Below, piece after piece: positions 25,598-34,912 of a DNA stretch of 44,148 nucleotides; within the stretch, counting starts at the first letter, position 1, and the number at the start of each line of letters is the position of its first letter. Source of the stretch: CAYYJS01 sp964472315 (GTDB lineage: Bacteria > Verrucomicrobiota > Kiritimatiellia > UBA8416); NCBI GenBank assembly GCA_964472315.1, contig CAYYJS010000027.1, forward strand, positions 1 to 44,148, written 5' to 3'. The notes beneath the pieces were generated by a model. The model saw only the letters and a program-made list of their open reading frames with translations. It was not told where the DNA came from and did no database searches. Both the position numbers and the translations under genes were made by a program.

Positions 25598-28500
25598 ATG
25601 CGTGGATGGGCATGGGTGTGGCGTCACCGGTGGTTCGTGTTGGGGATAATCTGCGTGGGCGTCAACACGTGGGGCGTGGCGCGCTGGACCGCCGACGGGC
25701 GCGGCGTGTCCGTGCGCCGGTTCACGGCCGGCGCGAACGGCGTCGTCGCCGGCCGCGACGAGCTGACCTGGCGGTTTTCCGCGCCGCTCGTGGATCCGGG
25801 CGTCGTGGATCGCGGCGAGATCCCGGATCTCCTCGACCTGACGCCGCACGTTCCCGGTCGCCTGCGCTGGCGGTCCACGCGCGAACTCGTCTTTCAACCC
25901 ACCGAACTCTGGCCGCCGTGTACATCGTTCGCCGCCATGCTGCGCGACGAGGTCTGCCCGCCCTCGGGACGACCGCTCGATCTGCCGCGCGTCTTTACCT
26001 TCGCCTCCGAAGCGCTCCGTCTGACCGAGGTCGGCGAGTGCGACACCGACGCGTCGGGTCACGTCACCATCCGTCTCGGGTTCACCGCGCCGCCCAAGCT
26101 CGACGCGCTGGCCGGGTTCCTGGAGTTCCGGACCGCGGCCGGGACGAAGCTGCCGTACTCGGTGCCGACCCAGCCGCCGACCCGCGAGGTTCGCGTGCGG
26201 CTCGCGCCAACCGCCGAGCGCGCGCTGACCGTGGTCCTGGCGCAGGCGACGCCGCCGGATACCGGCACGCTGGGAACCGGCCAGGCCGTCGCGCTCGCGC
26301 TGACGCTATCGCCCAAACTGGTGCTGACCCGTCTTCGCGGCGAGAGTCCGGCGTTCGGCGACAGCCGGATCACGGCCGAGTTCAACTGCCGCGTCGATGC
26401 CGCCTCCGCGGTCGAGTCGATCCGCGTGACACCGCCGGTCGCGTTTTCCGTCTTCACCGAGGACGGTTGGCAACGGAGCCATTGCGCGCTGGTCGGCGCG
26501 TTTCTGCCGGGCCACGCCTACCGCGTGCAGGTGCGCCGCGGCCTGCGGGCCGCGAACGGACGCCTGCTCGAAACCGATGTCGATCGACGCATTGTCATGC
26601 CCGACCGCGTCGCCGGTCTGCGGATCGACGCCACCGGCCACTACCTCTCCCCGCGCGGCAACATGCGGCTGCCGGTCGTGACCGCCGGTATCGACACGTT
26701 CGCGGTGACGGCCGAGCGGGTGTACGCGAACAACCTCGTGCAGTACTGGATGCGCCGTCGCGCCCGCTATGCCGGCTACTACGGATGCGACGACCGGCAC
26801 CATGCCGACATCGGCGCGCCGGTCGGCGAGGACGCGTATACGCCGGGCCGCGGCGACGGGAGCGCCCGCCGGACGGCGGTCGATCTGCGCGGCCTGCTGG
26901 CGCCGCACGCCTCGGGCGCCTTCTTCGTCCGGGCGGTCGCCGGCGAACACGATGCCGGCCAACTGATCGCCATTGGCGATACCGGCATCTCGGCCCTGCG
27001 GTCGGCGGACAGCCTGCTCGTGTGGGCCAACAGCCTGCATACGTTGCAGTCCGTGACCGGCGCCACCGTGCGCCTGTTCTCGACGGCGAACCAGGAACTC
27101 GCGACCGGTGTCACCGCCGACGACGGTCTGGCGCGTCTGCAAGGGGCGTTCGCCACACCGGAGAACGAACCGTTTCTCGTGACCGTGGAGCGCGGCGACG
27201 ACCTGGCGTTCCTGTGTCTCGACGGAACGCAGGTGGCCATGCCGGGCGATACCGGCGGGGCGCCGTATGCCGGCGACGCCCCGGAAGCGTTTGTCTACAC
27301 CGACCGCGGCATCTACCGTCCCGGCGAAACGGGTCATCTGGCCGCGGTGGTTCGCGATGCACGCCTGGCCTGCGCGGCGCCCTTCCCCCTGACGTTGAAG
27401 GTGGCGCGCCCCGACGGCATGCCTTTCCTGGGGACCAATCAGGTGCTCCATGCGGATGGTACGGCCGCCATTGCGCTGCCGATTCCGGTACATGCGATGA
27501 CGGGCCGCTACACATGCCAGGCGCTGCTGCCCGATGGAACGGCGCTCGGCGCCGCGAGCTTCCTGGTCGAGGAGTTCATCCCGCCGCGCATCAAGGCCGA
27601 TGTCCGGGTCGAACCGACGCGCGTGCGCGATCGGTTGACGGCGCTGGTCTCCGCGCGCCACCTGTTCGGGCGGGCCGCCGCCGGACTGCCCGCATCGGTT
27701 GACGTGTCGCTCCAGTCGCGGACGTTCACGACCGACCGTTGGCCCGGTTATGTGTTCGCCGACGCCGAACGCCCGGCCTGCGAGCAGGTGCTCAAACTCG
27801 GCACAAAGGGCCTGGATGCGGCAGGCCAGGTGTCCTTTGACGCGACGCTGCCCGCGATGAAACCGCCATCCGCGATGCAGGCGCTGGTGTGCGCGACGGT
27901 GAAGGAAACCAACGGCCGCGCGGTGACGGCCCGACACGCCGTGCCGGTGGACTGCTACCCGCGCTACGTCGGCGTCCGTCCGCCGGACGAAGGCGCGGCG
28001 CTCCGCGCCGGCCGCCCGATGACGCTGGCGGTGGCGCTCGTGACGCCCGAGGGCGAGGGCGTTTCGGGGGCCGCCATGCTGGAAGGCGCGTTCAGCCGCG
28101 TCGCCTGGTCGAGCGTGCTCGAAGAGCAGGACGACGGCACCTATCGGTACCGCTCGGAACGACGGCTGGAACCCGTGGCGGCGTTGCGCGTGCCGGTTAT
28201 CGACGGCGTCGCGGTTTGCGAGGTGTGTCCCCCCGTCGGCGGTCAGTTCATCATCCAGGTGAGCGACCCCGACGGCGGCGCCTCGGCGTCCCTTTCCGTG
28301 TACGTCAGCGACACCGATTCGCCCTGGCAGCCCTGGGCGCAGGATCGGCCCGGCGTCGCCGAACTCGCGTTCGACAAGGACCGCTACGCGCCCGGCGAGA
28401 CGGCGTCGCTGCTCGTGAAGTCCCCGTTCGCCGGCAAGGCGCTGGTGAGCATCTGCCGCGACCGCGTCCTCGAAACGCACGTCGTCGCGATCGACGGAAA

Positions 28501-31141
28501 CACGGCGACCCTGCCCATCCCCGTGCGCCGCGACTACGGGCCGAACGCCTACTGCGTCGTGACCGTCATCCGCGCGGTCGCCGTGCCGGTCGACCTCGAT
28601 ACGGCCCCGACATGGTCGCCGCATCGGGCGGTGGGTGTGGCGCCGCTGATCGTGGACGACGACACCGGTCGGCTGACGGTCACACTGGAGGCGCCGGCGA
28701 CGGCGTCGCCGGCGGCCCCGCTGCCGCTGCGGCTGACGGTGCGCGACGTGGCCGGACAGCCCGCGCCGTGCCGTCTGACGGTGGCCGCGGTCGACGAAGG
28801 CATCTGCCTCCTCACGTCGATGCCGTCGCCCGACCCGTTTGCGTTCTTCCGCCGCAAGCGGGCGCTGGGCGCCGCGCTGCACGATCTGTACAGCCTGCTG
28901 ATGCCGGAGACCGCGCTGGCCGTCCAGGCCGACGCCGCGGCGCCCGGCGGGGACGATGCCGCCGCCATGGGCGGACGGCTGAACCCGATTCGCGCGCGGC
29001 GCTATGTGCCGACGGCGCTGTGGGTGCAGGACATCGAAACCGACGCCGCGGGCCACGCCGAGGTGACGCTGGACCTGCCGGAGTTCACGGGCCGTCTACG
29101 CGTCATGGCCGTGTCGGCGGGGCCGGGCGGGGTCGGTAGCGGCGTCGCCGCGGTCGAGGTCAAACGACCCGTGGTGGTGCTGACCAGTCTGCCGCGCTTC
29201 CTGGCCCCCGGCGACGTCTGCGCGTTGCCGATCGCCGTGCTGAACGAGTCGGGCGCGCCCGCCTCCGTCGCGCTGGACGTGTCGGTGGATGGACCCCTGG
29301 CCCTGCGGACGCCGTCGGGACTCGACGTGCGCCGGACCTCATTCGCCGTCGCGTGCGAGGTGGGGGCCGAGGCGCGGGTTGGGGCGACGCTGGCCGCGGC
29401 GTCGGCGCCCGGCGTCGCGCGGGTGACGGTCGTGGCGCGGACCAACGGCGTCGCCTTCTTCCGCGAAACCGCCGAACTGGCCGTGCGACCCATCTCGCCG
29501 CGGGTGGCGGCGGTGACGAACGGCTGCCTGGCGGCGGGCGGCGTCTGTCGCGTGCCGTTGTCGCGGGCCTGGTTGGCCGGCACGGATACGCACCGCGTGA
29601 CCTGCGCCGGGTTGCCCGTGCCGCAACTGGAGGGTGCGCTGGACTACCTGCTGGCGTACCCGTATGGCTGTCTGGAACAGACCGTGAGCGGCGCCTTTCC
29701 GCTGCTGTATGCGGGCGCGCTGCTGCGGCACCGGGAATCGGTGGTCATGACCCGCGACGGTCTGACAGCGTATGTCGACGCGGGAATCGCCCGCGTGCTG
29801 TCCATGCAGCGCCGGGCCGGGGATTTCAGTTACTGGCCCCAGAGCGGCGAGGTATATCGCTGGGGTTCGGTCTACGCGACGCATTTTTTGGTGGAGGCGA
29901 AAGCGGCGGGCTACCGCGTGCCGGAGGGTGCGCTGGATGCCGCCCTCGATGCCTTGGGCGCGATGCTGGAATGTCCGTTGGAGAGCGAGGGCGGGAACGA
30001 GGCGGCGTGGCTGCCGTCCGAACTGGGGCTGCGCGCCTATGTCTGCCACGTCATGGCCCTGGCCGGACGCCGCTCGGGCGGATGGCTGGATCGACTGCTG
30101 GAACTGCGCGGCGACGTCGATGCCGGCGCGACGGGGTGGCTGGCGGCCGCGCTGACCGTGTCCGGACGTCGGCGCGATGCGCATGCCCTGCTGACGTCCG
30201 GCCCGGATGGCGGTCCGGGTGTCGGCCCGGCTGGCGGCGCGGATGGCGCAGTGCGGTTGTCGGGCGACTTGTCGAGTCCGGTGCGCGCCCGCGCGATGCT
30301 GCTGTCCGCCTGGCTGGACGTCGACCCGCGCGATCCCGCGGCGCCGGAGCTTGCCGCTGACCTGCTGCGCCGGCAGCGCTGGGGGCGCTGGCGCAACACG
30401 CAGGACAACGCGTATGCGCTGATGGCCCTCGGTAAGTACGCCGAACGGCTGTCCGTGGGTGACGAGACGATGCAGGGGGCGGTTGCGTGGACGACGGCCG
30501 AGGGTGCTGCGCATGGCGTCACGGTGACCGGCCGCGTGCCGGTCGCGGTTTCGCCAGCCGCGGACGCGGTCGAGGTGACGGTGACGAATGCCGGGCCCGG
30601 CGCCTTGTACTGGTCGGTCGTATCCGTCGGTGTGCCCACGAACCGGACGCCGGAGCCCGTGCAGGCCGGTTTGGTGGTACGCCGCGAGTGGCTCGATGTC
30701 GAGGGTCGCCCCCTGAACGGGCGTGTGCGTCAGGGCGATCTTGCGATTGTGCGACTGACGGTCGACGCGCCGGACGGCATGGTGCCCAATGTGGCCGTAC
30801 AGGACTTGTTGCCGGCCGGAATGGAGATCGAGAACGCGCGACTGGCCACGGCGCAAATCGTGCCATGGGTCAGGACCGCGGACACGCTGCGGCCGCGGCA
30901 TATCGAGATCCGCGACGACCGCTTGCTGCTGTTTCTGGCCGAGCACCAGGGGGGCGGCAGTTTCTGCTACGCGGTCCGCGCGGTCACGCCGGGAACTTTC
31001 GTCGTCCCGCCGGTCATGGCGGACTGCATGTACGACGAAGCCGTGCGCGGCATCGGAGAAACCGGCGCGCTGGTGGTGGAGGATGAGGATGATGAGAAGA
31101 AGGGGGCTGTCGACGGCGACGATGGGAAGGGGGGCCTCTGA
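25598..31141 (+). CDS. Bacterial alpha-2-macroglobulin (thioester protease inhibitor)
   Basis: This 1847-residue envelope protein has an N-terminal membrane anchor (WFVLGIICVGVNTWGVARW) and a long series of MG domains. FVYTDRGIYRPGET and the bait/MG7 region FEFT-like DLPEFTGRLRVMAV are conserved. The thioester motif GCLEQ has Cys1358 in YPYGCLEQT, within the helical TED domain, followed by the receptor-binding-like C-terminus. It would trap and covalently bind attacking proteases in the periplasm or at the surface. ATG 25598 follows GGGAGG at the right spacing. It is followed 1 bp later by PBP1C, the classic gene pair (yfhM-pbpC order), coupling protease defence to cell-wall repair. Confidence 0.92.
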   Translation: MRGWAWVWRHRWFVLGIICVGVNTWGVARWTADGRGVSVRRFTAGANGVVAGRDELTWRFSAPLVDPGVVDRGEIPDLLDLTPHVPGRLRWRSTRELVFQPTELWPPCTSFAAMLRDEVCPPSGRPLDLPRVFTFASEALRLTEVGECDTDASGHVTIRLGFTAPPKLDALAGFLEFRTAAGTKLPYSVPTQPPTREVRVRLAPTAERALTVVLAQATPPDTGTLGTGQAVALALTLSPKLVLTRLRGESPAFGDSRITAEFNCRVDAASAVESIRVTPPVAFSVFTEDGWQRSHCALVGAFLPGHAYRVQVRRGLRAANGRLLETDVDRRIVMPDRVAGLRIDATGHYLSPRGNMRLPVVTAGIDTFAVTAERVYANNLVQYWMRRRARYAGYYGCDDRHHADIGAPVGEDAYTPGRGDGSARRTAVDLRGLLAPHASGAFFVRAVAGEHDAGQLIAIGDTGISALRSADSLLVWANSLHTLQSVTGATVRLFSTANQELATGVTADDGLARLQGAFATPENEPFLVTVERGDDLAFLCLDGTQVAMPGDTGGAPYAGDAPEAFVYTDRGIYRPGETGHLAAVVRDARLACAAPFPLTLKVARPDGMPFLGTNQVLHADGTAAIALPIPVHAMTGRYTCQALLPDGTALGAASFLVEEFIPPRIKADVRVEPTRVRDRLTALVSARHLFGRAAAGLPASVDVSLQSRTFTTDRWPGYVFADAERPACEQVLKLGTKGLDAAGQVSFDATLPAMKPPSAMQALVCATVKETNGRAVTARHAVPVDCYPRYVGVRPPDEGAALRAGRPMTLAVALVTPEGEGVSGAAMLEGAFSRVAWSSVLEEQDDGTYRYRSERRLEPVAALRVPVIDGVAVCEVCPPVGGQFIIQVSDPDGGASASLSVYVSDTDSPWQPWAQDRPGVAELAFDKDRYAPGETASLLVKSPFAGKALVSICRDRVLETHVVAIDGNTATLPIPVRRDYGPNAYCVVTVIRAVAVPVDLDTAPTWSPHRAVGVAPLIVDDDTGRLTVTLEAPATASPAAPLPLRLTVRDVAGQPAPCRLTVAAVDEGICLLTSMPSPDPFAFFRRKRALGAALHDLYSLLMPETALAVQADAAAPGGDDAAAMGGRLNPIRARRYVPTALWVQDIETDAAGHAEVTLDLPEFTGRLRVMAVSAGPGGVGSGVAAVEVKRPVVVLTSLPRFLAPGDVCALPIAVLNESGAPASVALDVSVDGPLALRTPSGLDVRRTSFAVACEVGAEARVGATLAAASAPGVARVTVVARTNGVAFFRETAELAVRPISPRVAAVTNGCLAAGGVCRVPLSRAWLAGTDTHRVTCAGLPVPQLEGALDYLLAYPYGCLEQTVSGAFPLLYAGALLRHRESVVMTRDGLTAYVDAGIARVLSMQRRAGDFSYWPQSGEVYRWGSVYATHFLVEAKAAGYRVPEGALDAALDALGAMLECPLESEGGNEAAWLPSELGLRAYVCHVMALAGRRSGGWLDRLLELRGDVDAGATGWLAAALTVSGRRRDAHALLTSGPDGGPGVGPAGGADGAVRLSGDLSSPVRARAMLLSAWLDVDPRDPAAPELAADLLRRQRWGRWRNTQDNAYALMALGKYAERLSVGDETMQGAVAWTTAEGAAHGVTVTGRVPVAVSPAADAVEVTVTNAGPGALYWSVVSVGVPTNRTPEPVQAGLVVRREWLDVEGRPLNGRVRQGDLAIVRLTVDAPDGMVPNVAVQDLLPAGMEIENARLATAQIVPWVRTADTLRPRHIEIRDDRLLLFLAEHQGGGSFCYAVRAVTPGTFVVPPVMADCMYDEAVRGIGETGALVVEDEDDEKKGAVDGDDGKGGL

Positions 31142-31142
31142 C

Positions 31143-33407
31143 ATGTGGCGGGCGGTCCGATGCGGGTGCGGTGTGGCGGCGAGGGTGGGGGGGATTGTCG
31201 CGGTCGCGAGCGGCGTGGCGGCGGTGTGCGTGCCGCTGCCGCGCGCGCGGCTGGCGACGTATCCGGCGGCGACGCGGGTGGTCGATCGCCACGGCGCCGA
31301 ACTGCGCGTGGTATTGGGGAGTGGGGACTGCCTGCGGCACGTGGCGCCGCTGGAGCGCATGGGCGTGTGGGCGGCCGATGCGTTGATCGCGGCGGAGGAC
31401 AAGCGGTTCTACCGGCACGGGGGCATCGATCCGTGGGCGATCGGCCGGGCCGCGGTGCTGAATGTCTGGCGTCGTCGTGTCGTGTCCGGCGCGTCGACGC
31501 TGACGACGCAGGTGGTCAAGATGGTCACGCCGCGAGGGCGGACGCCCCTGACGAAGGTGATCGAAGCCGTGCATGCCGTGCGGCTGGAACGCGAATGGAG
31601 CAAGCACGACATTCTCGCGCAGTATCTCAACCGCGCCCCGATGGGCGGCAACGTGTATGGCGTGCAGAGCGCGGCGCGGCGCTACTTCGGTCGCGACGCG
31701 ACCGACCTCACGCTCGGTGAGACGGCGTTGTTGCTGGGGCTGCCGCAAGCGCCCTCGCGATACCGGCCGGACCGGTATCCGGCGCGTGCGGCGGAGCGGC
31801 GCGACTATGTGCTGCGGCGCATGGCGGCGCTCGGCGTCATCACCGACGCGCAGCGGCAGGCGGCGGAACGGCAACCGGTGCGCGTCGAAACGCGGCCGAA
31901 TGTCTTTCGCGCGCCGCACTTCTGCGACTTCGTGCTGCAACGGCACGGGGGCCGGATCGGCGGGGAGACCCGCGCCGACGCCGGGGATGACGGTGTGCTG
32001 CGAACGACGCTGGATGCGCGGATTCAGGCGGCGGCGGAGGACACATCGCGAGCGCTGACCGCGCGTCTCGGGCGCGACGCGGAGGTGGCGGTAGCCGTCG
32101 TCGTGCTCGATGTGGCATCCGGCGAGGTTCGCGCATTGGTGGGGTCGGGTGACTACGACCAGCCGACCTATGGGCAGGTCAACTGCGCCGTCCTGCCGCG
32201 GTCGCCGGGCTCGGCCCTGAAGCCGTTCCTGTACGCGCTGGCGATCGACCAGGGGCGCTGTACGCCGGACACGCTTCTGCGGGACGAGCCGCGTCGCTTT
32301 CGCGGCTACGTACCGGAGAACTTCCAGCGCACATTTCGAGGAGCCGTATCCGCGCGCGAGGCGCTGGTGGCGTCGCTCAACATCCCGGCGCTGACGCTGG
32401 CGGAGGCGGTCGGTCTGGAGACGTTCGCCGCGGGACTATGCCGTGTGGGCATCGGCACCCTGGATAAGCCGCCTGAGCATTACGGGTTGAGCATGGTCCT
32501 CGGCACGGTGGAAGTGACGTTGCTGGAACTGGTTAACGCCTATGCCTGTCTCGCGCGCCTGGGCGAGTATGCGCCCTACCGGGTGCTGAGCGGGGAGACG
32601 GCGGAGGGCGGGGGCGTGGCGGCGGGCGCGCTGGTGGGGACGCGTGTATTCAGCCCGGAGGCGGCGTACATGGTCGCCGGCATGCTCAGCGGACCCGAAC
32701 GCGCGCAGGCCGGGACCGGGCATGTCGGCGACACTGTGGGGGCGCGCGTGGCATGGAAGACGGGAACATCGAATGGGTATCGCGATGCATGGACCATTGC
32801 GTACAACCCCGAATATGTGGTGGGCGTCTGGGTCGGCAACCCGCGAGGCGGCACGGACATCCGGCTGGTCGGCATCGAAGCGGCCGCGCCATCGGCGCTC
32901 GCGCTTTTCCGCGGGCTCTATCCGGATGGCGCAGGGCCCTGGTATACCCGGCCGCCGGGATTGACCCGGTGCCGGATTTGCCCGTCCTCGGGCATGCGGG
33001 CGGGGCCGCGATGTCCGGTGACGACGGAGGGCGACACGATCGAAGGCGTTTCGGACCCGGTGCCATGCCGCGGGCATGCGGACAGCGGCTCGATGGCGGA
33101 GGGCGTAGGGGAGCCGGGAGGTCCGGTGGCGGCGCCGGCGGGCGGCCGTGCCCGGCTGGCGATCGCATCGCCGGCGGACGGCGCGCGCTATATCCGCGGC
33201 GATACGCTGCCGTTGGAGCGACAGGCGGTGGCGCTGAAGGCGACCGGGGCGGAGGGGGACGTCTGGTGGTTCGTGAACCGGCGACCGTGCGGCAAAACCG
33301 CCGGTGACGGCAGCCTGCCGTGGCCGCTTGAGCCGGGGACTCATCGAATCACATGCGCCGACGCCGCCGGCCGGACGGCGGCGGTGACAATCGCCGTGCG
33401 ATGGTGA
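31143..33407 (+). CDS. pbpC: Penicillin-binding protein 1C (transglycosylase/transpeptidase)
   Basis: This is a 754-residue bifunctional peptidoglycan synthase with an N-terminal membrane anchor. The GT51 transglycosylase has Glu85 in AAEDKRFYRHGGID, then STLTTQVVK and LRRMAAL. The transpeptidase has Ser357 in SPGSALKPF (SxxK), SLN in VASLNIPAL and Lys539 in WKTGTSNGY. A BiPBP_C-type C-terminal domain follows from about residue 600, with four Cys (CRICPSSGM, RCPV). Length and C-domain identify PBP1C rather than PBP1A/1B. It lies directly after the alpha-2-macroglobulin gene with a shared ribosome site in its last codons. Confidence 0.93.
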   Translation: MWRAVRCGCGVAARVGGIVAVASGVAAVCVPLPRARLATYPAATRVVDRHGAELRVVLGSGDCLRHVAPLERMGVWAADALIAAEDKRFYRHGGIDPWAIGRAAVLNVWRRRVVSGASTLTTQVVKMVTPRGRTPLTKVIEAVHAVRLEREWSKHDILAQYLNRAPMGGNVYGVQSAARRYFGRDATDLTLGETALLLGLPQAPSRYRPDRYPARAAERRDYVLRRMAALGVITDAQRQAAERQPVRVETRPNVFRAPHFCDFVLQRHGGRIGGETRADAGDDGVLRTTLDARIQAAAEDTSRALTARLGRDAEVAVAVVVLDVASGEVRALVGSGDYDQPTYGQVNCAVLPRSPGSALKPFLYALAIDQGRCTPDTLLRDEPRRFRGYVPENFQRTFRGAVSAREALVASLNIPALTLAEAVGLETFAAGLCRVGIGTLDKPPEHYGLSMVLGTVEVTLLELVNAYACLARLGEYAPYRVLSGETAEGGGVAAGALVGTRVFSPEAAYMVAGMLSGPERAQAGTGHVGDTVGARVAWKTGTSNGYRDAWTIAYNPEYVVGVWVGNPRGGTDIRLVGIEAAAPSALALFRGLYPDGAGPWYTRPPGLTRCRICPSSGMRAGPRCPVTTEGDTIEGVSDPVPCRGHADSGSMAEGVGEPGGPVAAPAGGRARLAIASPADGARYIRGDTLPLERQAVALKATGAEGDVWWFVNRRPCGKTAGDGSLPWPLEPGTHRITCADAAGRTAAVTIAVRW

Positions 33408-33512
33408 CGATGCGGAGGAAAGAGACCCGCAAGGAGCAGTTGTCACCACGAAGGACACGAAATGACCAATGACGCTTCGGAAAAGCCCGCACTTGGCAAG
33501 CGCAGCCGATCA

Positions 33513-33570
33513 GTAGCCCGTTTCTGCTGTAGCCCGCTTCTGCTGTAGCCCGCTTCTGCCGGAAGCGGGC
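33513..33570 (+). repeat. 16-bp tandem repeat (x3) ending in a hairpin
   Basis: Three units of GTAGCCCGCTTCTGCT (33513, 33529, 33545; the first and last differ by one base) are followed by GGAAGCGGGC. That tail pairs with the last unit's GCCCGCTTC. Confidence 0.8.
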
Positions 33571-33574
33571 TCTC

Positions 33575-33630
33575 GCCGGCCGCGCCAAGCGCGGCGTGCG
33601 CCACGGAGATTCGCACATACACACTGCCCA
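33575..33630 (+). repeat. Hairpin repeat A, copy 1 (3' part only)
   Basis: This partial copy of repeat A starts in its GGCCGCG region. It keeps the stem CCGCGC/GCGCGG with loop CAA instead of TTT and the last hairpin. It lacks the first hairpin and is joined to the 16-bp tandem repeat. Confidence 0.75.
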
Positions 33631-33647
33631 TACGATGGTGGCGATCG

Positions 33648-33750
33648 CCGAACACCCAACAGCGAACAAGGAACGCCGAACACCCAACGAGAGACCGGAC
33701 ACGTCGCTTTTTCCTCGGCTGTTGGGTGTCTCTCCGTTCCGACAGGGGAG
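33648..33750 (+). repeat. Repeat B, copy 1 (103 bp)
   Basis: Nearly identical to 34721-34823 and of equal length. It contains GAACACCCAAC twice and a perfect 12-bp inverted repeat ACACCCAACAGC / GCTGTTGGGTGT (33652-33663, 33718-33729). It is joined directly to repeat A copy 2. Confidence 0.85.
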
Positions 33751-33840
33751 AGTAGGCACGTATCTCCGAGACGTGCCCCCCGGCCGACGGCCGGCCGCGC
33801 CAAGCGCGGCGTGCGCCTCGGAGATTCGCACATACACTCT
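33751..33840 (+). repeat. Hairpin repeat A, copy 2
   Basis: Full-length copy with one extra C in the C-run and a CAA loop in the third stem. It begins AGTAGGCACG and ends CACATACACTCT. Confidence 0.88.
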
Positions 33841-33864
33841 GCCCATGCGGTGGTGGTCCGAAGG

Positions 33865-33934
33865 AGTAGGCACGGATCTCCGAGACGTGCCCCCGGCCGA
33901 CGGCCGGCCGCGCTTTGCGCGGCGTGCGCCTCGG
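33865..33934 (+). repeat. Hairpin repeat A, copy 3 (3' truncated)
   Basis: Matches the consensus up to GTGCGCCTCGG, then breaks off; the last hairpin is missing. Confidence 0.82.
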
Positions 33935-34123
33935 CATCGGCAACCGCGCCAGAACATGGACATAATGCGCACGGTATTAAGCCGTGACCCCAAGAGCCGC
34001 GGCGGGATTATGATGCGTGTTGTGCCAGAGAATAGTGTTACCGAAGCAAAAATGAGAACTGATAATGGGCCGGGAGAATCATCCACACTTGCAAGCCGAC
34101 TGCTGAATCGGTAGATTGACACC

Positions 34124-34453
34124 ATGAATACATCCGGCGACAGAATTGAACGCTGGCTTGGGAGTGTCGTGCCTCAGATTGTCAAACAGGCCGCCCCGTT
34201 GCGTATTCTGCTGTTCGGCTCCGCTGTTCGCAATCCGGGCGGAATAGTAAACGATCTCGATTTCCTGGTCGTCGTGCCGGATCGTGATCGCCCTTCCCGG
34301 ATCATGGACCTCCTCAATAGCGGGGTACGGAATAAACCCGTTCCGTGCGACTTCCTTGTGGCGACGCCTTCTGTCCTGGAGAAATACGCGCACCGGAGGG
34401 ATTCGATCTACAAGACGGCATTGCTGGAAGGGCATGTGGTCTATGCCCGCTGA
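34124..34453 (+). CDS. Minimal nucleotidyltransferase (MNT antitoxin-type)
   Basis: This 109-residue MNT-fold protein has LLFGSAVRNPGG with G32-S33, then VNDLDFLVV with Asp44 and Asp46. A third Asp76 lies in VPCDFLVA, so the full metal triad is present. MNT proteins pair with HEPN RNases; in HepT-MntA systems the MNT protein modifies and inactivates the HEPN toxin. Here the next frame begins like a HEPN protein and overlaps by 11 bp, but is cut short. No clear ribosome site precedes ATG 34124. The MNT may be an orphan antitoxin left after loss of its toxin. Confidence 0.8.
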   Translation: MNTSGDRIERWLGSVVPQIVKQAAPLRILLFGSAVRNPGGIVNDLDFLVVVPDRDRPSRIMDLLNSGVRNKPVPCDFLVATPSVLEKYAHRRDSIYKTALLEGHVVYAR

Positions 34454-34568
34454 TCCCGCTCAGGTATGGTTGCGGGATGCGCACGGTGACCTTGCGCTTG
34501 CGGTGGATGTGGCAGCTGAGATTTTCCATTGGGCACAAACGCAAGTGGATGGTATTCGGAAGGCATGA
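34443..34568 (+). pseudogene. Truncated HEPN-domain gene, partner of the MNT gene
   Basis: This frame of 41 codons overlaps the MNT gene by 11 bp. The start VWLRDAHGDLALAVDVA is the typical first helix of HEPN proteins (WLRxAxxDLxxA). The family needs about 110-140 residues including the RxxxxH active site, which is absent. After residue ~28 the sequence departs from the family and stops. A structured element and repeat A copy 4 follow within 65 bp, so the rest was probably deleted. Confidence 0.65.
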
Positions 34569-34577
34569 GCTTCAGGA

Positions 34578-34621
34578 GGCTGTAACCCCGGCACGTCGGA
34601 AGACGTGAGGCTATAGGGGTC
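34578..34621 (+). other. Small structured element with GNRA-like loop
   Basis: Inner stem CACGTC/GACGTG (34592-34597, 34602-34607) closes a GGAA tetraloop. An outer pairing ACCCC/GGGGT (34585-34589, 34616-34620) is possible. Its last 15 bases, 34607-34621, recur exactly at 43428-43442. It may be the end of a mobile element; not identified. Confidence 0.45.
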
Positions 34622-34630
34622 GCCCCAAAA

Positions 34631-34719
34631 AGTAGGCACGGATCTCCGAGACGTGCCCCCGGCCGACGGCCGGCCGCGCTTTGCGCGGCGTGCGCCTCGG
34701 AGATTCGCACATACACTCT
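34631..34719 (+). repeat. Hairpin repeat A, copy 4 (consensus form)
   Basis: This is an 89-bp full copy. Its hairpins are GGCACG/CGTGCC with loop GATCTCCGAGA, a GGCC-rich stem, CCGCGC/GCGCGG with loop TTT, and GTGCG/CGCAC with loop CCTCGGAGATT. The first and last loops are complementary over nine bases. It is joined to repeat B copy 2. Confidence 0.9.
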
Positions 34720-34720
34720 A

Positions 34721-34823
34721 CCGAACACCCAACAGCGAACAAGGAACGCCGAACACCCAACGAAAGACCGGACACGTCGCTTTTTCCTCGGCTGTTGGGT
34801 GTCTTTCCGTTCCGACAGGGGAG
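34721..34823 (+). repeat. Repeat B, copy 2 (103 bp)
   Basis: Second copy of 33648-33750, sandwiched between repeat A copies 4 and 5, so A-B-A is a composite unit seen twice. Confidence 0.85.
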
Positions 34824-34912
34824 AGTAGGCACGTATCTCCGAGACGTGCCCCCGGCCGACGGCCGGCCGCGCTTTGCGCGGCGTGCGCCTCGGAGATTCG
34901 CACATACACTCT
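34824..34912 (+). repeat. Hairpin repeat A, copy 5
   Basis: Full 89-bp copy; it forms the left part of the 290-bp duplication. Confidence 0.9.

Larger units (their letters stand above)
33408..34123. other. Repeat-rich intergenic region opening the accessory island
   Basis: This 716 bp region contains a 16-bp tandem repeat (33513-33570), hairpin-repeat copies A1-A3 and repeat B1. A 53-codon open frame at 33956-34114 has no recognisable similarity and no ribosome site. No terminator with a T-run is seen after pbpC. Confidence 0.7.

Noticed and set aside
26306..29056. A 916-codon minus-strand frame inside the A2M gene
   Set aside because: Antisense shadow of a clearly recognised gene; composition is Arg/Gln/His-rich with no domains.
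33443..34905. Several minus-strand frames with repeated words such as ISEAHAA and VSEIRAYS
   Set aside because: They are translations of the hairpin repeats A and B; stems and loops, not codons, are conserved.
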